Position numbers and translations under genes: made by a program
Part shown: positions 17,653 through 26,736 of the stretch, piece after piece
Layout of the letters: every line of letters begins with the position of its first letter
Position numbering within the stretch: position 1 is the first letter of the stretch
Notes under the pieces: generated by a model
The model's input: only the letters and a program-made list of their open reading frames with translations
What the model was told of the DNA's origin: nothing
Databases searched by the model: none
Source of the DNA: Natrinema ejinorense
GTDB taxonomy: Archaea > Halobacteriota > Halobacteria > Halobacteriales > Natrialbaceae
NCBI RefSeq assembly: GCF_002494345.1
Contig: NZ_NXNI01000001.1
Coordinates: 1,674,001-1,738,000 of the forward strand
Direction of reading: 5' to 3'
DNA length: 64,000 bases

Positions 17653-17758
17653 AGGTCGTCCTGATGTGGCAGCGTAATCGTTCTTTCCCGAGACCGGGGT
17701 TCCATCGCGCGTTGCTCGAGCCTCGACGCCCGCCGACGGCGAATCGGCGACCCGGAAC

Positions 17759-18082
17759 CTATGCGTTGAAATCGAACCGTGGCCCACCGTACGTCGGCGG
17801 ATCGGGATCGAGTTCGACGCCCTGTTCGTAGCGCACGAAATTCAGATAGAAGGGGCGACCACAGCCCTCGACGGACTCGCCCTCGAGGTCGGTGACGGTG
17901 CCGTCCTCGCCACAGAGGAACTCGATTCCGTCGGCCGACTCGCGATCGGGGTCGGTCGGGTCGGCGTAGTCCCAGCCCGGCTGGCGGACCTTCGTGACTG
18001 ACCGATCCGCCAGATCCGGCGGGCGCTCGACGCTCACGACGGCTCCGCAGTGGGGACAGGTGTACCGGACGGTGACAGTCAT
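17759..18082 (-). CDS. Putative zinc-ribbon protein (107 aa)
   Basis: Starts MTVTVRYTCPHCGAVVSVER, a zinc-ribbon knuckle, and has a second cysteine cluster further on (EFLCGEDG and VEGCGRPFYLN), consistent with one four-cysteine zinc site. The rest is acidic. Upstream in-frame sequence to 18244 is not protein-like, so ATG 18082 is used. Function unknown; perhaps nucleic-acid or protein binding. Confidence 0.75.
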   Translation of the reverse strand: MTVTVRYTCPHCGAVVSVERPPDLADRSVTKVRQPGWDYADPTDPDRESADGIEFLCGEDGTVTDLEGESVEGCGRPFYLNFVRYEQGVELDPDPPTYGGPRFDFNA

Positions 18083-18273
18083 CAGCGGTTCTAGCGGACT
18101 CGAGAACGTAAGCCTGCGGGCACCGGTGAGACTGAGGGGCGGCCACTCCAGTGTCGGTCTTCCGAACCGGCTACCCGATCCGACTGCCGTCCGACGACCG
18201 ACGAAAGCCACGGGACGGCGACGCGATGAGAGCACCCGGAACACCTTTTGCGCTGACGGGAAACCATCAGAGT

Positions 18274-19125
18274 ATGATCGACGAGACGGCCGAGGAAATC
18301 CGAGAGATGCAGACGCACAGTTCCTCGGTGGTTGCAGTTCGCGCCGCGCAGGCCCTCGAGGAGCTCATCGAACGGGAGTTCGCCACCGTCGAGGAGTACA
18401 CCCGCGCCCTCGAGCGGAACGGGTCCGTGTTGCGGCGGGCGAATCCATCACACGCCTCGCTGCAAAACGCCGTCCGGGAGGTCGTCGGCGGCGTGACCGA
18501 CGCCGACCCCGACACCGTCGAGGAAGCCCGCCGGCTCACGAGCGAAACCATCGACGAGGTCGTCTCGCGGATCGAATCCGCCAAGCGACTCGCGGCCGAA
18601 AACGCCGTCGATACCCTCGCAGATGGGGCGACCATCCTGACACACGACTACTCCTCGACGGTTCTCGAGGCCCTCGAGCAGGCAACGGGTGCCGGCAAGC
18701 GCTTCGACGTGTACGTCACCGAGGCCCGTCCCCGGTACCTCGGGCGAAAGACCGCCCGGACGCTCGCCGAGTTCGATCGCGTCGACGCCACGCTGATCAC
18801 CGACAGCGCACACGGGACCTACCTCGAGGAGTGCGACCGGGTCGTCGTCGGCATGGACTGCATCGTCGACGAGACGCTGTACAATCGCGTCGGAACGTTC
18901 CCGATCGCGTCGACGGCTGCCCGACTGGACGTCCCGGTCACCGTGCTCGGCTCGGCCGCGAAGCTCGTCAGCGAGGGGTTCGTCTTCGAAAACGAGTTCC
19001 GGTCGGGCAGCGAGGTGATGGCCGAACCCGCCGACGGCTTCGACGTTGTCAACCCGGCCTACGACGCAACGCCGGTCGAGTTGCTCGAGAGCGTGATTAC
19101 GGACGAGGGTCGAACGGAATTCTGA
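18274..19125 (+). CDS. eIF-2B/ribose-1,5-bisphosphate isomerase family protein (283 aa)
   Basis: Member of the eIF2B alpha / R15P isomerase / methylthioribose-1-phosphate isomerase fold. Family hallmarks are an N-terminal helical domain (SVVAVRAAQALEELI) and a C-terminal Rossmann-like part with ILTHDYSSTVLEAL, VTEARPRYLGRKTA, the aspartate-containing VVVGMDCIV segment and NRVGTFPIASTA. In archaea relatives act in AMP/nucleoside degradation as ribose-1,5-bisphosphate isomerase or are called aIF2B. Which applies cannot be decided here, as no AMP phosphorylase or RuBisCO is nearby. TATA-like sequence is weak. Confidence 0.82.
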   Translation: MIDETAEEIREMQTHSSSVVAVRAAQALEELIEREFATVEEYTRALERNGSVLRRANPSHASLQNAVREVVGGVTDADPDTVEEARRLTSETIDEVVSRIESAKRLAAENAVDTLADGATILTHDYSSTVLEALEQATGAGKRFDVYVTEARPRYLGRKTARTLAEFDRVDATLITDSAHGTYLEECDRVVVGMDCIVDETLYNRVGTFPIASTAARLDVPVTVLGSAAKLVSEGFVFENEFRSGSEVMAEPADGFDVVNPAYDATPVELLESVITDEGRTEF

Positions 19126-19235
19126 ACCGGGCACCGGGGGTTCTCGACCGGCGTCGGTCGGCTCGATCGGTCGGTTGGTCTGACAGTCACCGTCGTGTGG
19201 CAACAGCCTATGCCAGTCTCGAGTGTACTGGCCCT

Positions 19236-20528
19236 ATGCGTCTCGTCCAGGTATTCGTGCCGCGAGGCGAGTTGGACCTCGTCCTCGAGGCGGCCGAGGA
19301 GGCCGGCGTCGACTACACCGTGTCACGGGATACGGACCGTGGCGAGTTCGAGGCCCTCGTTTCGATTCTCGTCCCGCCGCCGGCTGTGGAGGGGCTGGTG
19401 GCCGACTTTCGGGCCGCCGGGCTCGACGAACGCTCGTACACGGTCGTCACGGCCGCGGAGACGATCGTCTCGGATCGGACCGACGATCTGTCCAGTCGAA
19501 TTTCGGGAACGAGGATCTCTCGGGAGGAACTCCGATCGCGGGCGGTCGATCTCGCACCGGCCGCGTCGACCTACTTCAGCCTGCTCGTCGTGAGTACGGC
19601 GATCGCGACGGCGGGACTGTTGCTCGATTCCGCGGCGACGATCATCGGTGCGATGGTCGTCGCACCGCTGATGGGGCCGGCGCTGTCGGCGAGCGTCGGC
19701 GTCGTCGTCGACGACGAATCGCTCGCGACGCGGGGCGTCGTGCTCCAGGGAGCGGGACTCGTGGTCTCGATCGCGACGGCGGCGACGATCGGTTGGGTAC
19801 TCAGGGGAACGGTATTGCTTCCGCCGGGATTCGACATCACGACGGTTCCCCAGATCAGCGAGCGGATCACCCCCGACCTCCTCGCGTTGTTTCTCGCTCT
19901 TGGCTCCGGCGTGGCCGCGGTCGTCAGCCTCACTCGCAACGTCGGGTCGGTCCTCGTTGGGGTCGCGATCGCCGTCGCGCTCGTTCCGCCGGCTGCCACC
20001 GCGGGACTGGGCATCGCCTGGGGGCGTCCGGAGGTCGTGCTCACCGCCGGCACGCTCGTGCTCGTCAACATGCTCTCGATCAATCTCGCGGCGTTGCTCT
20101 TGTTGTGGCTCTCAGGCTACCGACCCCACCGGTCCGCGGACGTCGAGCGCGCCTATGGGCGACTACGTTCGCGAGTCGCCGTCCTCTTCGTCGCGATCGT
20201 CATCCTCACTGCCGTTCTCGGCGGCGTCACCTACGGGACGTACCGAACCGCGGCAGTCGAACACGACGTTCGGACCGAACTCGAGACGATGAGCGAGGAA
20301 CGACTGGCCGACGGCGCTGACCTCCAGTTCCAGGAACTCGGCGTCGACTACGAACTCGTCGACGTCTACACCGGCGCTGACCCGGTGGTTACCGTCCTCG
20401 TCGAACGACCGCCGGGCGAGCAACTCCCCGACGACTTCGCCGACGACGTTCGCGAGCGCCTGGAGGTGGCGACCGGCGTCGACCTCGAGGTGGTCGTCGA
20501 ACTGGTCGAGACACAACGCAGCGGATGA
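19236..20528 (+). CDS. DUF389 family membrane protein (430 aa)
   Basis: An N-terminal cytosolic alpha-beta part of about 110 residues (MRLVQVFVPRGELDLVLEAA) is followed by about six membrane helices with the conserved DSAATIIGAMVVAPLMGPAL segment of DUF389 (TIGR00341). A C-terminal soluble part of about 100 residues follows (LADGADLQFQELGVDYELVD). The family is of unknown function. The ATG at 19236 starts the first conserved strand; the much longer in-frame extension overlaps two other genes. Confidence 0.88.
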   Translation: MRLVQVFVPRGELDLVLEAAEEAGVDYTVSRDTDRGEFEALVSILVPPPAVEGLVADFRAAGLDERSYTVVTAAETIVSDRTDDLSSRISGTRISREELRSRAVDLAPAASTYFSLLVVSTAIATAGLLLDSAATIIGAMVVAPLMGPALSASVGVVVDDESLATRGVVLQGAGLVVSIATAATIGWVLRGTVLLPPGFDITTVPQISERITPDLLALFLALGSGVAAVVSLTRNVGSVLVGVAIAVALVPPAATAGLGIAWGRPEVVLTAGTLVLVNMLSINLAALLLLWLSGYRPHRSADVERAYGRLRSRVAVLFVAIVILTAVLGGVTYGTYRTAAVEHDVRTELETMSEERLADGADLQFQELGVDYELVDVYTGADPVVTVLVERPPGEQLPDDFADDVRERLEVATGVDLEVVVELVETQRSG

Positions 20529-20583
20529 GTCGACTCGAATCACACCGCCGGATTCGACCCCCCAGTGCAGGCGTGGACCGCCA

Positions 20584-21279
20584 TCAGTCCCGTTTTCCGA
20601 ACGTCCGTGGCGCACCCTCGGTCGGCGCGGCCCACTCGACTGCGTTGTGGAGCACTCGCTGAACGTCGTCGTCCTCGTAGATCGGATACGTCTCGTGGCC
20701 CGGTCGGAAGTAGAAGATCCGGCCGTTTCCGCGCCGGTAACAGCAGCCGCTGCGGAACACCTCGCCGCCCTCGAACCAGCTGACGAACACCTGTCGGTCG
20801 GGTTCGGGGACGTCGAACGGCTCGCCGTACATCTCCGTTTCCGGGAGTTCGATCGACTCCCCGAGTCCGTCGGCGATCGGATGGCCGGGATCGACGACCC
20901 AGAGGCGTTCGGTCTCGCCGTCCTCCCGGTACTGCAGGCTACAGGACGTTCCCATGAGTCGCTTGAACGGTTTGGAGTAGTGAGCCGAGTGAAGGGGGAT
21001 CAGGCCCATTCCCTCGAGGACGCGTTCCTGAACCCTGTCGACGACCTCGTCGGCGACCTCGTCGTGGGCCTCGTGGCCCCACCACAGCAACACGTCCGTC
21101 GACGCGAGGACGTCCTCGGTGAGGCCGTGCTCGGGGTCGTCGAGCGTCGCGGTCCGGACGGCGTGGTCGTCCTCGAGCGCGTCGGCGAGCGTCTCGTGGA
21201 TACCGTCCGGATAGACCGCTGCGACGTCGGCGTCCGCCCGTTCGTGTCGGAACTCGTTCCAGATCGTGACTGCGACCAT
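20584..21279 (-). CDS. ThuA-like trehalose-utilization family protein (231 aa)
   Basis: ThuA/class I glutamine amidotransferase-like fold. Seen: [10 protein letters not shown] at the start, [13 protein letters not shown], an [17 protein letters not shown] segment and [19 protein letters not shown] at the end, all typical of ThuA. In bacteria ThuA works with ThuB dehydrogenase in oxidation of disaccharides. Here a Gfo/Idh/MocA dehydrogenase diverges from it, so a joint role in sugar breakdown is likely but not proved. Confidence 0.87.
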   Translation of the reverse strand: MVAVTIWNEFRHERADADVAAVYPDGIHETLADALEDDHAVRTATLDDPEHGLTEDVLASTDVLLWWGHEAHDEVADEVVDRVQERVLEGMGLIPLHSAHYSKPFKRLMGTSCSLQYREDGETERLWVVDPGHPIADGLGESIELPETEMYGEPFDVPEPDRQVFVSWFEGGEVFRSGCCYRRGNGRIFYFRPGHETYPIYEDDDVQRVLHNAVEWAAPTEGAPRTFGKRD

Positions 21280-21523
21280 GGCGGATCGGTCCGCTCTCCG
21301 GGACCTTATACTGGTGGCAGTAACTCGGTTCTACTCCGTCGCGATTCGCGCCCCGAACCACCGTGGCGAGTACCGACGGGGACACCGAATCGGTCTGTCA
21401 ACTAATAGATTAGTATCGCCGATATAGAATACGATTTCGGTCAATACATCTGGGATGTGGTGCCATAATAATATAGTAATACGTGAACTACGCAATGGTT
21501 GTATAGATTAATCGGTCACAACC

Positions 21524-21530
21524 CTTATTT
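21524..21530 (+). promoter_or_regulatory. TATA box for leader ORF and Gfo/Idh gene
   Basis: CTTATTT at 21524-21530 has its centre 26 nt before the ATG at 21553, the spacing of archaeal TATA boxes to the transcription start. The region 21280-21552 is A+T-rich (ATAATAATATAG near 21465) and contains no other gene. Confidence 0.45.
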
Positions 21531-21552
21531 CGATCGCTGACCGCAACTCTGT

Positions 21553-21645
21553 ATGGACCGGGATCGAGTACGAATGATGTCGAAATGGCTTGTTTCTCAC
21601 CGTACCTCCATTGTTGCTGAGACGAACTCGGGTGTTTGGACATGA
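21553..21645 (+). CDS. Possible 30-aa leader ORF overlapping the dehydrogenase start
   Basis: ATG 21553 to TGA 21645 encodes a 30-residue peptide beginning MDRDRVRMMSKWLVSH. Its stop overlaps the ATG of the next gene as ATGA. The TATA box 26 nt upstream would put the first transcribed base at or near this ATG, so ribosomes would meet it first. It could couple or attenuate translation of the dehydrogenase. No homology is recognised and chance occurrence is possible. Confidence 0.4.
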   Translation: MDRDRVRMMSKWLVSHRTSIVAETNSGVWT

Positions 21646-22766
21646 TCGGGGACGAGGTCGGGATCGGGATCGTCGGCCTCGGCGGCATGGGTAACCTTCA
21701 CGCGCGAAACATGCAGGAACTCGGTGCCGCTATCGTCGCCGGCGTCGACCTCGTTCCGGAGCAACGCGACCGGTTCGGCGACGAGTTCGGCGCACGGACC
21801 TACGAGACCCACGAGGAACTCGTCGCCGACGACGCAGTCGACGCCGTCATCGTGACGACGCCAAACCGGTTCCACGAACCCATCACCATCGCCGCCCTTG
21901 AGGCGGGGTTGGACGTTCTCGTCGAGAAGCCCCTCGGACACACGCTGGAAAGCGCCGAGCGGATCGCCAAAGCGGCGGCTCGATCGGCGGGCATCTGTAT
22001 GGTCGGGTTTCACAACCGCCACGCCGCGTCGATGGCCATGTTCGAGGAACAACACGCCCGCGGTCGCTTTGGCGATCTGACCCACGTCGAGGCGGACTAC
22101 GTCCGTCGACGCGGCGTTCCCGGTCCCGGCTCGTGGTTTACCGATCGCGAACTCGCTGGCGGGGGCGCGTTGCTCGATATCGGCGTCCACGCGCTCGACC
22201 TCGCGCTCTACGCGCTCGATTTCCCCGAGATCGTCGAAGTCAGCGGCGTCGCGCGAACGACCTTCGGAACGAGCGAGGAGTACGCCGACCCCGAGGGCTT
22301 CGGTGACAACTGGGACGCCGAGGCCGAGACCTACGAGGTCGACGACTCCGTCAGCGCCTTCATCCGCTGTGAAGACGGCCAAACGATCTCGCTCGAGGCT
22401 GCGTGGGCGACCAATCGCGAGGAGAGCATGGACTTCAAAGTCCGCGGCACGCAATCCGGTGCCCAGTTCGACATCGGCGACACCGATCTTCGGATTCTCG
22501 AGGCCGGAACCGCCGGCTGCGACCACTACGCCGACGTCACTATGACCGGCGACAGCACCCTCACCGGCTACGGCAAGCAGGACGAACAGTTCCTCGAGAC
22601 CGTCGCCGCCGGCACGACGCCCGAGACGAACACGGTCGAGGAAGCGTTGACGGTCCAACGCGTGATCGACGCGATCTACCGCTCGAGTGAGACGGGGCGG
22701 GCGACGACGCTCGCCGACCCCCGTGTCAGCGAAGCGCAACTCGAGCAGGCGGCGCGACTCGAGTAA
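21642..22766 (+). CDS. Gfo/Idh/MocA family oxidoreductase (374 aa)
   Basis: NAD(P)-dependent sugar dehydrogenase family. N-terminal Rossmann fold starts VGIGIVGLGGMGNLHARNMQ; the characteristic VEKPLGHTLESAERIAKAA (EKP motif) follows at about residue 92. The C-terminal alpha-beta domain includes the catalytic-type segment GGGALLDIGVHALDLALYAL with Asp and His. Start: ATG 21642; a TTG at 21636 is also in frame. It diverges from thuA and is probably its functional partner in sugar oxidation. Confidence 0.92.
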   Translation: MIGDEVGIGIVGLGGMGNLHARNMQELGAAIVAGVDLVPEQRDRFGDEFGARTYETHEELVADDAVDAVIVTTPNRFHEPITIAALEAGLDVLVEKPLGHTLESAERIAKAAARSAGICMVGFHNRHAASMAMFEEQHARGRFGDLTHVEADYVRRRGVPGPGSWFTDRELAGGGALLDIGVHALDLALYALDFPEIVEVSGVARTTFGTSEEYADPEGFGDNWDAEAETYEVDDSVSAFIRCEDGQTISLEAAWATNREESMDFKVRGTQSGAQFDIGDTDLRILEAGTAGCDHYADVTMTGDSTLTGYGKQDEQFLETVAAGTTPETNTVEEALTVQRVIDAIYRSSETGRATTLADPRVSEAQLEQAARLE

Positions 22767-22849
22767 CGAACCCGGTTTTCCGTCACTTCGAGACCCGAGA
22801 GACACGGCTACTGAGCGGAGAACACTGGAAAACGCCTGTTTCGGCCGCG

Positions 22850-23581
22850 CTAGAGGACTTCGTCGAAGTCGTGGTGACCGTGGATGTCGACGCCCTCGTC
22901 GGTGATCTCCGCGAGGAAGACGCCGTTCCCGGAACCGGTGTCGCGCTCGACGGCGGACTTGATCCCGCGGGCGGCGACCGTCTTCGCCTCCTCGTTCGAC
23001 ATGTCCGGTTCGTAAGCCTGCTCGAGGTGCCCGTAGGCGAGTTGCATCCCGCTACCGGTGACGGTGTAGTCGTCTTCCATGACGCCGCCGGCGGGGTCGA
23101 TGCTGTAGACGTGGCTGCCCTCGTCGTCGACGCCGCCCAGGATGGGATGGATGGCGAAGAACGGGCCGCCGCGAGCGAAGTTACCGGCCAGCGTCGCCAG
23201 CGCGTCGATGCTCATGCCCTCGCCGCGGCGGGCCTCGTAGAGGTTGACCTCGGCGCGCAGCGTCGAGATGAACGACTGCGCACCGCCGACGCTGCCCACG
23301 AGGGTGAGCGCGGCGGTCGGGTGGATCTGCTCGACCTTCTGGACGTTCTTGTTCGAGACGAACCGACCGCCGAGGCTGGCACGCATATCGGTCGCGATGA
23401 CGACGCCGTCGGCGGTGGAGATGCCGATCGTCGTGGTCCCGGTCTTGTTGACGTTGTCCAGATCGGCCTGTGTCAGGTCGTTCTGGGGCATCGATCCGAC
23501 TTCCGGCTCGTAGGGGTTCGGATCGTCGGCCAACTTATCGACTGTCCGAGAGAAATCGGAGTCGTGGGTGGGCGTACGCAT
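22850..23581 (-). CDS. psmB: Proteasome beta subunit (243 aa)
   Basis: The N-terminal nucleophile hydrolase of the 20S core. A 48-residue propeptide ends in NKTG, and the catalytic Thr49 (TTTIGISTADGVVIATDMRA) would be exposed by autocleavage. The conserved Lys/Arg and GSGMQLAYG, SAVERDTGSGNG segments are in place. Size and propeptide agree with haloarchaeal beta subunits. No alpha subunit gene is in the window. Confidence 0.97.
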   Translation of the reverse strand: MRTPTHDSDFSRTVDKLADDPNPYEPEVGSMPQNDLTQADLDNVNKTGTTTIGISTADGVVIATDMRASLGGRFVSNKNVQKVEQIHPTAALTLVGSVGGAQSFISTLRAEVNLYEARRGEGMSIDALATLAGNFARGGPFFAIHPILGGVDDEGSHVYSIDPAGGVMEDDYTVTGSGMQLAYGHLEQAYEPDMSNEEAKTVAARGIKSAVERDTGSGNGVFLAEITDEGVDIHGHHDFDEVL

Positions 23582-23734
23582 TGATCGTCATCTACGGCCG
23601 GGACGGTATAAAACACCGGCGGTCACCATTCCGGTTTCCGGTTTCGCCGACCTCGAGAGCGGGGCCGCTGGCGCGGGAGTTCCGTAGCTCACCGGTCGAC
23701 GAGCGGGAAAACGAGTCGGGCTCGGTTCGGTCGA

Positions 23735-23905
23735 TCAGTGCGTCGTGGCTTCGTAGGCCTCCTCGACGTTTTCGAGGATGCGGTGGACCGGCAGGGTAAC
23801 CCCTGCCTGACGGGCGGCGATCGCGAGTGGCATCGCGACGATGCCGATCACGATACAGAGTTGGTACAGTGCGAACAGCGTCGCGTGGTACGCGCGGGAT
23901 ATCAT
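23735..23905 (-). CDS. Small single-helix membrane protein (56 aa)
   Basis: A 56-residue protein starting MISRAYHATLFALYQLCIVI, with one hydrophobic helix through LPLAIAA-like residues and an amphipathic C-terminal part (VHRILENVEEAYEATTH). A minus-strand TATA (TTTATATATG, about 23934-23943) lies about 30 nt upstream of the ATG, giving a very short leader. Codon use is normal for the genome, which supports a real gene. Function unknown. Confidence 0.65.
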   Translation of the reverse strand: MISRAYHATLFALYQLCIVIGIVAMPLAIAARQAGVTLPVHRILENVEEAYEATTH

Positions 23906-24089
23906 CAGCGTTCATCCGTGCTCTGGCCGAGGGCATATATAAAAGTTCCTTCTGTGTGACTTTCATAATGATCGTTGCTGTTCGACAAGGTCGACGCTTG
24001 CATGCGATTCAATCACACTTGTTTACAAAACAATTGAGAGAGTACCCGCGTCGATCTACGGGTATGTCGGTGAGAATCGATCCGGGGAT

Positions 24090-24108
24090 TTCCCATAAGT
24101 TATGGGAA
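24090..24108. promoter_or_regulatory. 19-bp perfect palindrome upstream of UPF0212 gene
   Basis: TTCCCATAA-G-TTATGGGAA is a perfect dyad of 9+1+9 bases in an A+T-rich intergenic stretch, about 100 bp upstream of the UPF0212 start. The form is that of a dimeric repressor site. The remainder of 23906-24209 has no gene. Confidence 0.5.
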
Positions 24109-24209
24109 TCATCCGATTCACGTGCGCACGCTCGAATTGCGTGTGTCCCGAGCGAACGGGAGCGCCGACGAACCGCAAAGCAGGAAACCCCCCGGACCGA
24201 CCAGGTGGT

Positions 24210-24566
24210 ATGGGCAATTATCTCGTCGCGATGGAAGCGGCATGGCTCGTTCGTGACGTCGATGCGATCGACGACGCGATCGGCGTCGCCGTCAGCGAAG
24301 CCGGGAAGCGACTCAACAGCGAAGACATGGACTACGTCGAGGTCGAGGTCGGCGCGACGGGCTGTCCGGCCTGCGGGGAGCCGTTCGACTCGGCCTTTAT
24401 CGCGGCCGACACCGCACTCGTCGGCCTCGCGCTCGAGATGGAAGTGTTCAACGCCGACGGCGAGGAACACGCCTCTCGGATCGCGAAAAGCGAGGTCGGC
24501 GGCGCGCTACGCGACGTGCCGCTGTCGGTCGTCGATATAATCGAGACGGAGACGGAAGACGACTAG
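24210..24566 (+). CDS. UPF0212 (DUF555) family protein (118 aa)
   Basis: Starts MGNYLVAMEAAWLVRDVDAI and carries a single CPACGEPFD zinc-type motif near residue 52, followed by an ADTALVGLALEMEVF helix. This is the archaeal UPF0212/DUF555 family of unknown function. ATG 24210 is the family start; an open upstream extension is unlike protein. Confidence 0.9.
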   Translation: MGNYLVAMEAAWLVRDVDAIDDAIGVAVSEAGKRLNSEDMDYVEVEVGATGCPACGEPFDSAFIAADTALVGLALEMEVFNADGEEHASRIAKSEVGGALRDVPLSVVDIIETETEDD

Positions 24567-24771
24567 TGCGCCCGCAGGCGCGCCGACGTACAATTAATTA
24601 GACGAACGACGGTCGTGTACGGACGACCGGTAGTTCGAGTCAGCAGTCGGGGATGTGGGGTCGGTTCGTGACGCTATCGCACCGATTACACCCGGACAGT
24701 ATGGTCGATCGGAACCGGACTGCCAGCGGCGAGGAGAAATCCTTTTGCGGGTCCCCTACACACGTCCGAGC

Positions 24772-25098
24772 ATGAGTAGCAACTGGCCAGTCGATCCCGA
24801 TGGCGAGGAAGGCAGCGAGGGGATGCGCAAGTTCGACATGCGGATCATCGCGGACAAGGTCGACGAGGAGGAGGACTTCCCGATGGACCGCGACGAGTTC
24901 GTCGAGGAGTACGGCGACTACCCGATCCGGATCAACTACGAGACGGTCGTCCCGATGAGCGAGATTTTCGAGTACGTCGAGCCCGCGGAGTTCGAAACGA
25001 TGCTCGACATGCACAAGGCCGTCGGCGCTGCGATGCGTGCGGGCGACTTCTGGACGTACCACCCACAGGGCAAAAATCCCGAGAAGAAACACGCCTAG
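24772..25098 (+). CDS. Small acidic haloarchaeal protein (108 aa, DUF5785-like)
   Basis: A 108-residue soluble acidic protein (MSSNWPVDPDGEEGSEGMRK; FPMDRDEFVEEYGDYPIRIN; MLDMHKAVGAAMRAGDFWTY). It resembles a small conserved haloarchaeal family of unknown function (DUF5785-like). It stands alone between short intergenic regions. Confidence 0.8.
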   Translation: MSSNWPVDPDGEEGSEGMRKFDMRIIADKVDEEEDFPMDRDEFVEEYGDYPIRINYETVVPMSEIFEYVEPAEFETMLDMHKAVGAAMRAGDFWTYHPQGKNPEKKHA

Positions 25099-25171
25099 AC
25101 GTCCGTCCGGCCCCATCACGAATCTGGATTGCGTATCGCTTATACGACACCGTTCGAAAGAGTTGGACACC

Positions 25172-25942
25172 GTGACAAACACGCAAGTGACGCTCGTTCA
25201 GATCGATAACTACGGGCCCTGGACCGTAACGCCCGAGCCCCGGCGGGAAGCCGACCTGCAGACTATGCAGTCCCGGCTGTTCGCGGACATCTCACAGTTC
25301 GTCGGTAATCGTGGCGGGTACGTCTTTTTCACTCGCTTCGACAACATGGTCGCCGTCACGAACGGCTGCTCGCTAGAGGACCATGCGCTTCTCCAGGAGT
25401 CCGTCGGGAACCGATACCCCGTGACGCTCAGCCTCGGCGTCGCGACCGGCACGAGTCCCGTCCAGGCGTTGTCCGACGCGACAAACCGACTGCAGGAAGC
25501 CGGCAGCGCACAGGACAAAAACCGTCGCGAGTGTCTCGAGGGTCGGGATATCGACGACGACCACCGAACCGACGATGACGTCCAGATCGCCCACTTCGAC
25601 GTGATCAACGCGACCGGCAACTACACCGACGAACTCAACGCCTTCGACACGTTCATCGAGATCGAGCAGGGGTACGCGGAACTCATGCGGCACATGCGCT
25701 ATTCCCACGACAGCCTCTCGTTTTTCGTCGGCGGGGACAACGTCATCGTCGTCTGTCCCGAACTGACGGCAGACGACTACGAAGAGGCGATCACTCACGT
25801 CGAGGAGGCCGTCGACGTCGGAATGCAGGTCGGCGTCGGCCGCGGCAAAAGCGCCCACGAAGCCGGCTTCGAGGCCAAACACGCCCTCGAAACCTGTCGA
25901 GCGGACGGCACAAGGGTCGAACTCGAGTGGGAAACGGTCTGA
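25172..25942 (+). CDS. GTP cyclohydrolase III (256 aa)
   Basis: GTP cyclohydrolase III (IIa) makes formamidopyrimidine ribonucleotide from GTP, the first archaeal step to riboflavin and F420. The protein starts with a GTG codon (VTNTQVTLVQIDNYGPWTVTPEPRREADLQ, of which TLVQIDNYGPW is typical). It has two palm-like halves, with FFTRFDNMVAVTNG and FFVGGDNVIVVCPE as matching metal-binding regions, and GVATGTSPVQALSDATNRL. The GTG has a TATA-like TTATAC about 30 nt upstream. Length matches the family. Confidence 0.93.
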   Translation: MTNTQVTLVQIDNYGPWTVTPEPRREADLQTMQSRLFADISQFVGNRGGYVFFTRFDNMVAVTNGCSLEDHALLQESVGNRYPVTLSLGVATGTSPVQALSDATNRLQEAGSAQDKNRRECLEGRDIDDDHRTDDDVQIAHFDVINATGNYTDELNAFDTFIEIEQGYAELMRHMRYSHDSLSFFVGGDNVIVVCPELTADDYEEAITHVEEAVDVGMQVGVGRGKSAHEAGFEAKHALETCRADGTRVELEWETV

Positions 25943-26026
25943 AAACGAGACGCAGGGAACTTCGCCGCCGCTTCGCTTAAGTGTGACGGGGGTAGCTTTT
26001 AGCCCGTCCGTGGGGTTAATTCACAC

Positions 26027-26635
26027 ATGGAATCGGAACTGTCAGTCAGAGATGTGCTGACGAGCGATTACGTCGGCGTCAGCGAGTCCGACGCCCTTCG
26101 CGGTGTCGTTCGACTCATGCGGGACGAACGGACGAGTTGTGCGCTCGTCGTCCGTGGCACGGAGCCGGTCGGCATCGTGACCGAGTGGGACGTGCTCGGA
26201 CTCGTCGCCGACGCCGACGATCCGGACGAGACGACCGTCGGTGACGTGATGACGACGCCCGTCATCACGGTGAGTCCCGACCGGTCGCTGACCGATGTCG
26301 CAACCACGATGGCCCGCCAGAACATCCGTAACGTCGTCGTCGAAGGCGATGACGGCATCGTCGGTCTGGTAACTCAACGCGACGTCATTGCCGCCGCGGG
26401 TTCGTTCCAGGCCACGATGACCCCTGCCCGCTCGAGCGAACCACCGATCGACCGGACGCAGACGGCAGCCGACCCCGCGGCCGCTCGTGCCCCCGACGAG
26501 GCCGGCACCGCAATGCTTCCCAACGGCGGCGACGAGTACACCACTCAGGGAGTTTGCGAGGTCTGTGGGTCGCTTGCGGATGCGCTCTGGGACGCCAACG
26601 GTCAACTGGTCTGTGCGGACTGCCGAACGGTGTGA
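26027..26635 (+). CDS. CBS-domain protein with C-terminal zinc ribbon (202 aa)
   Basis: Two CBS motifs fill residues 1-125 (VRDVLTSDYVGVSESDALRG and MTTPVITVSPDRSLTDVATT). A Ser/Pro/Ala-rich linker of about 40 residues follows. The end is a zinc ribbon: VCEVCGSLADALWDANGQLV then CADC. A regulator or effector that senses adenine nucleotides is likely; the ribbon may bind protein or nucleic acid. Confidence 0.88.
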   Translation: MESELSVRDVLTSDYVGVSESDALRGVVRLMRDERTSCALVVRGTEPVGIVTEWDVLGLVADADDPDETTVGDVMTTPVITVSPDRSLTDVATTMARQNIRNVVVEGDDGIVGLVTQRDVIAAAGSFQATMTPARSSEPPIDRTQTAADPAAARAPDEAGTAMLPNGGDEYTTQGVCEVCGSLADALWDANGQLVCADCRTV

Positions 26636-26736
26636 CCGCTATCGGTGACGATAACAGCGTGTGCCGTGACACCAGTCACCGACCCGTATCTCTCCGATAG
26701 AAAGACCTTTCGGGTGCCGCGGTGGACAGAGTGGTA

